The position numbers and the translations under genes are program-made. Shown here piece after piece: positions 1 to 7,912 of a DNA stretch of 64,000 nt (position 1 is the first letter of the stretch; every line of letters starts with the position of its first letter). The notes beneath the pieces are model-generated. The model searched no databases. It worked only from the letters and a program-made list of their open reading frames with translations, and was not told the DNA's origin. This stretch comes from Mycobacterium sp. IS-3022 (lineage in GTDB: Bacteria > Actinomycetota > Actinomycetes > Mycobacteriales > Mycobacteriaceae). The stretch spans positions 124,001-188,000 of the forward strand of contig NZ_LQIN01000002.1 of the NCBI RefSeq assembly GCF_001500065.1, read 5' to 3'.

Positions 1-640
1 GGAGGGATGGTCGTAACGCCAGTCGATGAACTCCTCGAGCATCGAGCCGGTGCTGGTGAGCATGTCGTCGGCCACCTCGACGGGCCCACTGTCCTTGAGC
101 GCCAGCATCCGGTCGGTGTTCTGGCGGATCGCGACCTGCCTGTCCTCCGGTATGCCGATCAGGTAACCGATGGTGCGCATCGGCATCCACGCACCCAGGT
201 CGGCGATGAAGTCGAAGCCACCGGCGTCCGCGAACGGCTCCAGGGCGCGCCGGCAGAACTCTCTGGCCAGAGGTTCGATGGCAGCCATCCGACGCGGCGT
301 GAAGACTCCTGACAACAGCCGCCGGTGCAAATCGTGGACGGGAGGGTCCTCGAAGAGAATGATTCCCGGCGGCACGTCCACCCCGTTGAGGATGATCTCG
401 ACGGTGGTGCCCTTGCCGGACCGATAGTCCTTCCAATTCACCAACTCGCGGACGACGTCTGAGTACCTGCTCAACGCGTAGAAGCCGTACTTGTCGTTGT
501 GGTACAGCGGTGCGTCATCCCGCAACTGCTTCCACACGGGGTAGGGGTCATCGTCGATGTCGAAGTCAAATGGGTCGTAGTAGGGGTCAACCTTCACCCT
601 GTATGGCACATGACGAGAATAGGCGTTACCGGCCGCCATG
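1..640 (-). CDS. cytochrome P450, N-terminal part (runs off the window)
   Basis: Heme monooxygenase, expected to hydroxylate a lipophilic substrate. Reading from an ATG at 640 gives 213 uninterrupted residues to the window edge. The N-terminus has the usual bacterial P450 layout: a DPYPVWKQLRDDAPLY stretch, a YSDVVREL helix B region, and the helix C motif HDLHRRLLSGVF, whose His/Arg contact heme propionates. The I-helix, ExxR and heme-Cys motifs lie outside the window, so substrate class and intactness cannot be judged. It is divergent from the SDR at 813 across a 170-bp promoter region, and a second P450 lies at 5475-6713. Subfamily not recognised. Confidence 0.88.
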
Positions 641-812
641 TAGATGCTTTTACCGCCAGCCGGTCCTGCCCGAGGTCGCTAGTCTGCGCCCAGATCATGA
701 TTCTGCCCGCAAATGTGCGGATCTGCGATCTGGGTGGACACCACGACATCGCTGGGCACCATTTGACAGCGCGATATGAGAATCTCAATTCTCACATGCG
801 AGAATGCCGCAT
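641..812. promoter_or_regulatory. divergent P450/SDR promoter region with operator-like palindrome
   Basis: Bases 777-794 form a perfect inverted repeat, TGAGAAT-ctca-ATTCTCA, with 7-bp arms. A TTGACA hexamer at 763-768 could be a -35 for the rightward SDR, which would put the palindrome over the -10 and start site, where a repressor would act. A further half-site-like CGAGAAT follows at 799-805. A second small inverted repeat, CCGCA-aatg-TGCGG, is at 707-720. The decamer GATATGAGAA (773-782) recurs at 3264-3273 in the next divergent region, so both may answer to one regulator. Which regulator is unknown. Confidence 0.5.
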
Positions 813-1571
813 ATGAGCGATCGGCATTCCAATATCGAGGGCGCACGGATGCTCGTTATCGGCGCGTCCTCGGGCATCGGTCACGCGCTGGCCCGGGCCG
901 CCCACGCCAGAGGCGCTAAGGTCGCGCTCGCGGCCAGACGCACCGAGCTGCTGTCCGAACTGGCCGAGCAGCTAGGCGGTTCCGCCCACGAACTTGACGT
1001 CTCCGATCCGCACGCGATCGAGCGGGTCGTCGACGAGGTGGCCACAAAGCTCGGCCAGCTCGATGCCGTTGTATTCACCAGCGCCGTGGTGCCGTTCGCG
1101 CTGATCGAACAGACCGACGTGACGACGTGGTTGCACGCGTACGCAGTCAACGCCATCGGCGCGTCACACGTGCTGCGCACGGCGCTCCCGCACCTCGCCG
1201 ACGATGCGGTGGCGCTTGTCGCGTCGAGCCATGACGTCGGCCGCCCCCGCGCCGGTGTGGCGGCCTATCACGCGAGTAAGGCTGCGCTGGACGAGATCCT
1301 GCGGTCCTGGCGTGCCGAACATCCGGAACTTGCCGTCATCCGGGTCAGCGTCGGCCCCACCGAGGGCACCGAGATCCTCCGCGGCGCGGACCGCGATCTG
1401 CTGGCCGAGCTGTATCGGGCGTGGGCGCAGGAGGGTCAGATTCCGGCGGAAATGTCCGCCGTCGACGACGTGGCGAACGCAATGCTGTCGTTGATCGCCA
1501 TGTCGCGCGCGAACCCCACGGTCGTCAGTGACATCGTGCATCTGGCGCCTCGAATGAGCAAAGGTCGATAG
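813..1571 (+). CDS. short-chain dehydrogenase/reductase (SDR)
   Basis: Classical SDR of 252 residues. It has the cofactor motif GASSGIGHA near the N-terminus, a Ser in LVASSHD and the catalytic Tyr/Lys in YHASK, so it should be an NAD(P)-dependent alcohol/ketone oxidoreductase. The usual NAG motif is degenerate (FTSAVV). In-frame ATGs at 804, 813 and 849 are all possible starts; 813 is chosen because it leaves a complete beta-1 strand without crowding the 777-794 palindrome. No strong ribosome site separates them. A second SDR follows 13 bp downstream, so the two are probably co-transcribed. Substrate unknown. Confidence 0.85.
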   Translation: MSDRHSNIEGARMLVIGASSGIGHALARAAHARGAKVALAARRTELLSELAEQLGGSAHELDVSDPHAIERVVDEVATKLGQLDAVVFTSAVVPFALIEQTDVTTWLHAYAVNAIGASHVLRTALPHLADDAVALVASSHDVGRPRAGVAAYHASKAALDEILRSWRAEHPELAVIRVSVGPTEGTEILRGADRDLLAELYRAWAQEGQIPAEMSAVDDVANAMLSLIAMSRANPTVVSDIVHLAPRMSKGR

Positions 1572-1584
1572 AAGGGACTACTAA

Positions 1585-2387
1585 ATGGATCTGGGCTTCG
1601 AGGGCGCGACCGCTGTCGTAACCGGCGGCAGCAAGGGCATGGGACTGGCGATCGCCGAAACGCTTGGCGCCGAGGGCGCATCGGTGGCGATCATGGCCCG
1701 TGGACAGCAGGGGCTCGACGCGGCGGCCGAGCGGATCCGCGCCGCCGGTGCGCCCGAGGTGCTCGCGCTGAGCGTCGACATGGCCGATGCCGCCTCGATC
1801 GCGGCGGGATACGCCGCAGTGGAAGAAGCCTGGGGCCGTCTCAACGCGTTGGTGCATGCAGTCGGGCCGGGTGCGGGCAGCTTCGACGAACTCGATGACG
1901 ACGACTGGCACGCCGCCTTCGACCTGGGCACCATGTCCGCGGTCCGGTCGGTGCGCGCAGCGCTGCCGATGCTGCGCGCCGCCGACTGGGCGCGCATCGT
2001 CACCTTGTCGGCGCACTCGATCCAACGCCAGAGCCCGCGGCTGGTCGCCTACACCGCAGCCAAAGCGGCACTTTCGAGTTTCACGAGAATCTCTCGAAAA
2101 GCCTTGGGCCCGAAGGAATCCTCGTGAACTGCGTGTGTCCGGGCACGATCGTGACCGCGAGTTTCACCGAGATCCTCAAGGATGTACTCGCCGCCGACGG
2201 ACTGGACTCCGCGGACCCTCACGATGTGATGACTTGGGTGGAGCGGACCTTCGGCCACCCGTGTGACATCGGTCGGGCCGGCCTGCCCGAGGAGATCGCT
2301 TCGGCAACAGCGTATCTTGCGTCGTGCCGCAACGGCTACGTCACCGGGGCCACGCTCAACGTCGACGGCGGCTCGGACTTCATCTGA
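1585..2387 (+). pseudogene. SDR disrupted by a one-base frameshift
   Basis: Two overlapping frames together make one full SDR. Bases 1585-2127 encode the Rossmann half with GGSKGMG and the active-site YTAAK, then run into 20 out-of-frame residues. Bases 2124-2387 encode the C-terminal half beginning NCVCPGTIVT and ending in the SDR tail NVDGGSDFI. Restoring one base near 2085-2087 (ACG-AGA-ATC read as ACG-A?G-AAT) would give the expected helix ending SLGPEGILVNC. The interval is one base short of a whole number of codons. This is either a real recent mutation or a sequencing error. The frame and motifs are otherwise intact. Confidence 0.85.
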
Positions 2388-2389
2388 CG

Positions 2390-3232
2390 TCAGCTCTTCT
2401 CGGACATGATCCGTTCGGTGGCCTGGGCCCACTGCGCCTGGTGCCGGCCCATCGTCATGGCGCCGTTCCAGCCGCCGTCGGTCCACAGCACCTCACCGCC
2501 GACATAACTGAACCGCGGGCTGCCCAGGCAGACCAAGGGCCAGGCCTGCTCTTCCGGAGTCGAATACCGTCCGACCGGCCCGACGGCCTGATCGACGGTT
2601 TCCTTACCCATCAAGTCCTGGAACGCAGGCATCATCGCCGTCTCGGTCGGGCCCGGGTTGATGCAGTTGATCCGGATCCCCCGGCGACCGAGTTCGGGAT
2701 ACCACCAGCCCACCCACGCGTCGATGATGTACTTCGAGTAGGCGTAACCGCTCCACGACCACTTCTTCTCGTTCGCGGTCAGCCACTCGATGGCCGCCTC
2801 GAACCCCTTGGTCTCGAGCAGTCCGGTGGTGACCTTGATGTGGTCCTGCCAGCCGATCGCCGCCGACGACGAGATGACGCTGATGGCCGACCCCTCGGTC
2901 ATCTTCGGTACCAGACTCTCGGCCAGGTGGCGCGCTCCCACGAAGTTCACGAGGATGGTGTCCCATTCGCTGAACGGTGGACCGGGCAGTCCCGCACAGC
3001 TGAACAGCCCGTCGACGGGGCCGTCGATGGACGCCGCGACCTCGTCGATGCTGGCTTGGTCGCGTAGGTCGATCTGCAGCGCACGCGCGACGGGAACCGT
3101 CGTCGGTTTGATGTCGAGTGCGGTGACCGTCGCACCGAGGTCGACGAGGATCTGTGCGGTCGCCTGTCCCATGCCGGACGCCGCGCCCGTCACGACGACC
3201 GATTTGCCCTGGTACCCCAGCACATCCTCCAT
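2390..3232 (-). CDS. SDR family oxidoreductase, hydroxysteroid-dehydrogenase-like
   Basis: SDR of 280 residues, starting at the ATG at 3232. The cofactor motif is GAASGMG, followed by FSCAG in the NAG position, a VISSSAA strand and catalytic YAYSK. There is an extra segment of about 35 residues between the Ser strand and the Tyr (WQDHIKVTTGLL region), as in 3-alpha-hydroxysteroid-dehydrogenase-like SDRs. Only two bases separate it from the convergent frameshifted SDR. It is divergent from the DapB-like gene at 3329 and likely shares the palindromic control region between them. Steroid or terpenoid alcohols are plausible substrates, but this is inference. Confidence 0.85.
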   Translation of the reverse strand: MEDVLGYQGKSVVVTGAASGMGQATAQILVDLGATVTALDIKPTTVPVARALQIDLRDQASIDEVAASIDGPVDGLFSCAGLPGPPFSEWDTILVNFVGARHLAESLVPKMTEGSAISVISSSAAIGWQDHIKVTTGLLETKGFEAAIEWLTANEKKWSWSGYAYSKYIIDAWVGWWYPELGRRGIRINCINPGPTETAMMPAFQDLMGKETVDQAVGPVGRYSTPEEQAWPLVCLGSPRFSYVGGEVLWTDGGWNGAMTMGRHQAQWAQATERIMSEKS

Positions 3233-3274
3233 GGCACGCTCCTGTCGAGAACTTCACTTGCCGGATATGAGAAC

Positions 3275-3300
3275 ACACGTTATCACCGGTGTTACCGTGT
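3275..3300. promoter_or_regulatory. 26-bp imperfect palindrome in divergent promoter
   Basis: The sequence follows ACACGnTAnCACCGGTGnTAnCGTGT: 22 of 26 positions are symmetric about the CACCGGTG core. It sits 42 bp upstream of the leftward SDR start (3232) and 28 bp upstream of the rightward DapB-like start (3329), the right place for one dimeric regulator to control both. The decamer GATATGAGAA directly before it (3264-3273) is also found in the 777-794 operator region. Confidence 0.55.
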
Positions 3301-3328
3301 AAAGCGTGATGGCCCCGAAGCCGACCGC

Positions 3329-4414
3329 GTGACCGCCGAGCCGCGTCCACTGCGGATCATTCAGTGGGCCACCGGCGGCGTCGGAACCGAGATGATCACC
3401 GCCATCCTCGACCACCGTCCCGACCTCGAGCTGGTCGGCGCACGCGTGTATTCCGACGTCAAGGACGGCGTCGACATCGGCACGCTCGTCAACAGGGCAC
3501 CGATCGGCGTCACCGCCACCACCGACGTGGACGCGATCCTCGCGCTCGACGCCGATCTCGTGTTGTACGCGCCGTCGTTCACCGACCTCGACGACGTCTG
3601 CGCGCTTCTCGAGAGCGGTAAGGACGTGGCGACGCCGTCCTTCTTGTTCCATCCGCGCCGCATTCCCGACGCCGACCGGGAGAAGTTGATGGCGGCGTGC
3701 CAGAAGGGCAACAGCACCATTCATGGCAGCGGCCTCAACCCGGGCAATCTGTCCGGCGTGTTGCCGCTGGCGCTGTCGGGCATGAGCCGCACGATCGAGC
3801 GGGTGACTCTGCAGGAGCGGGCCGACTGGACGCTGTGGGACAGCACCGAGATCACCTTCGACGGAATGTGGTTCGGCCGGCCGACCGGTGAGGTGACGCC
3901 CACCGCCAACGCCTACCTTGGGTTCCTGACGAAGTTGTTCGTCGAGCAGACCTGGTTTCTCTCCGACACCTTGAACGCCGACATCGACGACGTCTCGGTG
4001 ACTCTGGAGACGGTGCCGGCGAGCAGGGACCTCCGAATCGTCGATCACGTGGTACGGCAAGGCACGACGGCGGGACAACGCTGGAACTTCGTCGGCCACC
4101 GCGACGGCGAAGCGCTGATCGAGTTCGAGACCCTCTGGACCGTCGGCGGTGAATATCCCGGCCACTGGCCCAAGCCGTTGGACGGTTGGACGTTGACCAT
4201 CGAGGGCGATCCGTCCATGCGTACACATTTCTTTCCGCTGGCGAGCTTTTCGCGCGAGGCGTCGATCGAGGAGCACGTTCGGGCCGGCCTGATCACGGTG
4301 GCGATGCAGGTCGTCAATGCCGTCCCGGCCGTCTGCGCCGCGCCAGCCGGCTTCGCGACGATGGCGGATCTGCCGTTGATCCGCAGCTATACGGGCTTCG
4401 GCAACGTCAGGTAG
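3329..4414 (+). CDS. DapB-like NAD(P)-dependent oxidoreductase, paralogue 1
   Basis: Protein of 361 residues. A dihydrodipicolinate-reductase-like N-terminal Rossmann domain opens with IIQWATGGVGTEMI. The C-terminal domain resembles the 2,4-diaminopentanoate-dehydrogenase type. Such proteins are common in mycobacteria and often named dihydrodipicolinate reductase, but their substrates are mostly unknown and they should not be taken as lysine-pathway enzymes. The start is a GTG at 3329; the nearby ATG at 3309 is out of frame. It shares the WATG..G motif and overall architecture with the genes at 4407-5462 and 6839-7912. Its 3' end overlaps the convergent paralogue by 8 bp. Confidence 0.85.
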   Translation: MTAEPRPLRIIQWATGGVGTEMITAILDHRPDLELVGARVYSDVKDGVDIGTLVNRAPIGVTATTDVDAILALDADLVLYAPSFTDLDDVCALLESGKDVATPSFLFHPRRIPDADREKLMAACQKGNSTIHGSGLNPGNLSGVLPLALSGMSRTIERVTLQERADWTLWDSTEITFDGMWFGRPTGEVTPTANAYLGFLTKLFVEQTWFLSDTLNADIDDVSVTLETVPASRDLRIVDHVVRQGTTAGQRWNFVGHRDGEALIEFETLWTVGGEYPGHWPKPLDGWTLTIEGDPSMRTHFFPLASFSREASIEEHVRAGLITVAMQVVNAVPAVCAAPAGFATMADLPLIRSYTGFGNVR

Positions 4415-5462
4415 CCGTGCGGTTTGTCCAGTGCGCGACGAACTGCGCAATAGTGGACAAGTCGTAGAGGCCGGGTTCGGCGGCGACGACGGCGGGTATC
4501 GCGTTGATCGCATGCATGGCGGTGGCAAGACAGCCCTGTTTGGCGTGATCCTCGCCGTGATAACCAATCTCGAGGTGGAGCCGCAGGTTCGGTTCGCCTT
4601 CGAAGGTGACCTCGTATCCGATCTCGGTCGGCCAGTCCGGGGCGAGATCATCGGCCATGCGGGTGAGGTGCTCGACCGACATCGTGGTCTCGCCGCAGTC
4701 GACGACCACGCCGAACCGCATGGCACCGACGGTGCCCGCCGGGATCTCGCCCGCGGCGACGGTCAAGGCGCGCGGTGTCGTCACGACCTCGCGAAACCCT
4801 TGCACCGAACGGATCTTCAGTCCAAGCGCCTCGGCGAGCACGGTCGCGCTGCCGATCCATGCGCCGGCCGCATACTCCGTGTTGCTCAGCAGCGGCGTGG
4901 TGTCGTCGGGTGCATGGCCGAAGCCCATGGCGTTGAAGATCAGGTCGTGACTGGCATACGTGGAGTAGTTGAGCACCTCGCGGACACTGATACGGCTTGT
5001 CCGCTGCGTCAGCCGCGACAGCAACGGCCCCAGCGACTCCCCCACGAATCCCGGGTACAGACCCAGCCCGAGAAACGACGATTTCCCTGCGTCGCAAGCA
5101 CTTTCGATGCCGTCGGCCAGCGCCTCGTGCAGTGACCGCGGATGGATGAACCTGCTGCCGGTCGCCACCACGTTCTTTCCCGATGCGAGCAGGTCGCAGA
5201 CGTCGGCGAAGCAACCGGGCGTGTCGGTTTCCACCTTGCCCATGTAGAGCACCACGTCGGCCTCGGTGTTGACGATCTCATCGCGATCGGTGGTCGCGCG
5301 CAGCCCCGTCTCGCCCAACCCGCACAGCGTGCCCGCGTCCACACCGGCCTTGGCGTCGTCGTACACCCGCACGCCCACCAGCTCGAGATCTTGACGCCCG
5401 AGTACGTGGCGCAGCGACATCATGCCCGTGGCGCCGGTCGCCCACTGGATCACCCGTGCCAT
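4407..5462 (-). CDS. DapB-like NAD(P)-dependent oxidoreductase, paralogue 2
   Basis: Protein of 351 residues, same family as the genes at 3329 and 6839. The N-terminus reads VIQWATGATGMMSL (dinucleotide-binding loop), with a VLYMGKVE strand and a GLGLYPGFVGE segment in the inter-domain region, equivalent to SGLNPGNLSG and AGENPGFMFE in its paralogues. It lies 12 bp after the P450 at 5475-6713 on the same strand, so P450 and reductase are probably one transcript. That suggests the reductase handles a P450 product or an iminium/enone intermediate of the same pathway, which is inference. It overlaps paralogue 1 tail to tail. Confidence 0.85.
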   Translation of the reverse strand: MARVIQWATGATGMMSLRHVLGRQDLELVGVRVYDDAKAGVDAGTLCGLGETGLRATTDRDEIVNTEADVVLYMGKVETDTPGCFADVCDLLASGKNVVATGSRFIHPRSLHEALADGIESACDAGKSSFLGLGLYPGFVGESLGPLLSRLTQRTSRISVREVLNYSTYASHDLIFNAMGFGHAPDDTTPLLSNTEYAAGAWIGSATVLAEALGLKIRSVQGFREVVTTPRALTVAAGEIPAGTVGAMRFGVVVDCGETTMSVEHLTRMADDLAPDWPTEIGYEVTFEGEPNLRLHLEIGYHGEDHAKQGCLATAMHAINAIPAVVAAEPGLYDLSTIAQFVAHWTNRTAT

Positions 5463-5474
5463 GTCAATGCCTCC

Positions 5475-6713
5475 TCAATCCCACACCACGTCGAGCCGTG
5501 GCGGCGACCGGAACATCGTGCCGGTGATGTACGGCGGCGGCGCATCGGGGTCGAGACGCAGCCCGGGCAACTCGTCGAAAAGCGCGTTGAAAATCTTGGT
5601 GGTTTCGAGGCGAGCCAGGTGCATGCCCAGGCAGACATGGGCTCCATGGGCGAATCCGATGTGCGGCTTGCGTTCCCGGAAGATGTCGAACTTCTCCGGT
5701 TCGGTCCACCGCGTTTCGTCGTGGTTGGCGCTGCCGAGACTGAGCATCATCGTCGCGCCCTCGGGGACCTGGACGCCGCCGATCTCAGTGTCGCGGGTGA
5801 CCTCCCGCATGAAGTTGAGCAGCGGGGTTTCCCACCGGATGCCCTCCTCGATGGCCTGCGGCAGCAGGCTACGGTCGTTGCGCACGGCATCGAGCTGATC
5901 GGGATGGGTGAGCAGCGCATACGCCAGACTGGCGGTCGAGCGTGACGTGGTTTCTGCACCAGCGGGCAGCAGATTTCGCATGAAGCCGTAGATCTGCTCG
6001 TCGGACATCTTCACGCCGTTGATCTCCGCACCCGCGAGGATGGACACCATGTCGTCCTTGGGCGCTTCCCGCTTCTCCGCGAGAATCCCGACGAAATACT
6101 CCTTCATCGTCGCCGACGCCCGCAGCGCGCAGTCCATGTCGCCGCGGAAGCCGAGCAGGTCGATCGCGAGCCGATGGAAGTGCAGCACATCGGAGTCGGG
6201 TAGGCCGAGCAGGGCGGCGATCACCCGTACCGGAATCGGCATGAAGACCGCATCGACCAGATCGGCCCGCTTGTTGTCCCTGATCTTCGCGATGGTCCGG
6301 TCCACCAGCGGGCCGACCAGTTCGGTGTCCCACCGCTTCATCGACGATCGGGCGAAAGCGAACTCGTGCAGCTTGCGGTAGACCGCGTGTTCGGGGTCCT
6401 GCATCTCGAGGATCGTCGGGCCCTGCAGTGGCCGGACGACGTCTTCGTAGCAGCGCGTGCTGAAGGTGATGTTGTCGGTGAAAATCGCCTTGACGGTGTC
6501 GAACGTGTACGCCGTGAAGGTCGGCGGCCCGTCGCCGGAATTGCCCGCGTTGCCCGCCTCCGGCCATCCCGCATGCACCGGCGCCTGCGCGCGCAGTTCC
6601 TTGAGCAACGGATACGGCGAGGCATCACCGTCGGCGCCCATGCCTTCGTTGAACTTGTCCTGCGCGTCCCGAATGCTCTGTTCGAGCTCCTCGACGCTCG
6701 CCGGCTCGAACAT
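5475..6713 (-). CDS. cytochrome P450
   Basis: Complete P450 of 412 residues. It shows the I-helix oxygen-activation motif AGAETT, an ExxR-type EEGIRWE and the heme-binding loop FAHGAHVCLGMHLA with Cys361 as thiolate ligand. The reading frame extends upstream to 6866, but the ATG at 6713 (MFEPASVEEL) fits the normal P450 length and leaves room for the divergent promoter shared with the gene at 6839. It is followed after 12 bp by DapB-like paralogue 2. Electron-transfer partners (ferredoxin, reductase) are not in the window. Substrate unknown. Confidence 0.93.
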   Translation of the reverse strand: MFEPASVEELEQSIRDAQDKFNEGMGADGDASPYPLLKELRAQAPVHAGWPEAGNAGNSGDGPPTFTAYTFDTVKAIFTDNITFSTRCYEDVVRPLQGPTILEMQDPEHAVYRKLHEFAFARSSMKRWDTELVGPLVDRTIAKIRDNKRADLVDAVFMPIPVRVIAALLGLPDSDVLHFHRLAIDLLGFRGDMDCALRASATMKEYFVGILAEKREAPKDDMVSILAGAEINGVKMSDEQIYGFMRNLLPAGAETTSRSTASLAYALLTHPDQLDAVRNDRSLLPQAIEEGIRWETPLLNFMREVTRDTEIGGVQVPEGATMMLSLGSANHDETRWTEPEKFDIFRERKPHIGFAHGAHVCLGMHLARLETTKIFNALFDELPGLRLDPDAPPPYITGTMFRSPPRLDVVWD

Positions 6714-6762
6714 GTGACGACTCCTCACCGCTGGTCGGCCGGGTATCAACGTACACCCTGGT

Positions 6763-6772
6763 GGTTGCAACC
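6763..6772. promoter_or_regulatory. GGTTGCAACC palindrome between divergent P450 and DapB-like genes
   Basis: A perfect 10-bp palindrome lies in the 125-bp space between the P450 start (6713, leftward) and the DapB-like start (6839, rightward). It is short, so chance is possible, but it is centrally placed for divergent control. Confidence 0.3.
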
Positions 6773-6838
6773 TCCATACTGTAGGTTGGGCCGGTATCGG
6801 GCAATGCCCATCGCGAAAATTCAACCGGGAGCGTTCGA

Positions 6839-7912
6839 TTGGCATTTCGAGTCGTGCAGTGGGCAACCGGAGCGGTCGGTCGCGCCGCGCTGGCCGAACT
6901 CATCGAAAATCCGGATTTCCAGCTGGTCGGCGTCCTGGTGTACGACCCGGCAAAGGCGGACCAGGATGCCGGAGCGCTGTGCGGTCTGCCGCCGACGACG
7001 GGGGTGCTCGCCACCGCGGATAAGGAGGAGATCTTCGCGCTGGGCGCCGACGTCGTCGTCCATGCCGCCAGCAAGGCCCACGCCGTCGACACCAACGCAG
7101 ACGACATTTGCCGACTCCTGGCGTCGGGCACCAACGTCATCACCACGACGTCCTACAACCACCTGCCCACCTACGGGGCCGCGACCGAAGCGGCATTCGT
7201 GGAGGCCTGTCGCGCCGGGCAGTCACGCTTTCACGCGGCCGGGGAGAATCCCGGATTCATGTTCGAACGCCTAGTGGCGACGGTGACCGGGCTGAGCAAG
7301 ACGATCGACCGCATTGACCTCTACGAGGCCACCGATGTGTCGGCCGTCGACAGCCGCCCGATGCTCGTCGACCTCATGGGCATGGGCCGACCACCCGAAG
7401 ACGTCAGCGTCGACTCGCCCATCGTCAAGAAGCTCGACATGGCGTATCGGCAGGCACTAAACGCGACTGCCGATGTCCTCGGCGTCACACTGGAGCATGT
7501 CGAGGTGACGGTCGACGCCACCACGCTGCCTCACGACATCGAGGTGCTCGCCGGAACGATTCACGCGGGAACGGTGGTGGGACAGCGGTTCTCGTGGGTC
7601 GGTCACTGGTCGGGTCGGCCACTGCTCGCTATCCACGAGGAATGGGTGCTCACCCGCGATCTGCCCCAGTGGGGACTCAAGCCGCTCGCTCCCGGCGAGA
7701 AGTCGCCGTTGATCCGCGCGGTCATCCGGGGAACCCCGAGCTTCGAGCTCGCACTCGACGTCGGGTGGGACGGCCAGGCCCCCACCGGACAGCATGCGCA
7801 GCCGGGACATCTGATGATCGCGATGGGCGCCGTGCGGGCGGTCCCCTACGTGCTGGCGCAGCCGCCGGGAATCGTCACGGCACCGGTATTCGGCGCAATT
7901 CAGTTGGCCTAA
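6839..7912 (+). CDS. DapB-like NAD(P)-dependent oxidoreductase, paralogue 3
   Basis: Protein of 357 residues beginning at a TTG (6839), giving MAFRVVQWATGAVGRAAL, the same dinucleotide-binding signature as the paralogues at 3329 and 4407. The conserved inter-domain segment AGENPGFMFE is present. The start is set by alignment to the paralogues, since no ATG or GTG lies nearby in frame. It is divergent from the P450 gene, and its end overlaps the convergent solute-binding-like gene by 4 bp. The cofactor fold is clear; the substrate is not. Confidence 0.83.
   Translation: MAFRVVQWATGAVGRAALAELIENPDFQLVGVLVYDPAKADQDAGALCGLPPTTGVLATADKEEIFALGADVVVHAASKAHAVDTNADDICRLLASGTNVITTTSYNHLPTYGAATEAAFVEACRAGQSRFHAAGENPGFMFERLVATVTGLSKTIDRIDLYEATDVSAVDSRPMLVDLMGMGRPPEDVSVDSPIVKKLDMAYRQALNATADVLGVTLEHVEVTVDATTLPHDIEVLAGTIHAGTVVGQRFSWVGHWSGRPLLAIHEEWVLTRDLPQWGLKPLAPGEKSPLIRAVIRGTPSFELALDVGWDGQAPTGQHAQPGHLMIAMGAVRAVPYVLAQPPGIVTAPVFGAIQLA

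Noticed and set aside
3268..3284. KstR-type sterol operator (AACnnGTT)
   Set aside because: The AAC and GTT are four bases apart rather than two, so the KstR spacing is not met; the larger CACCGGTG palindrome is a better explanation.
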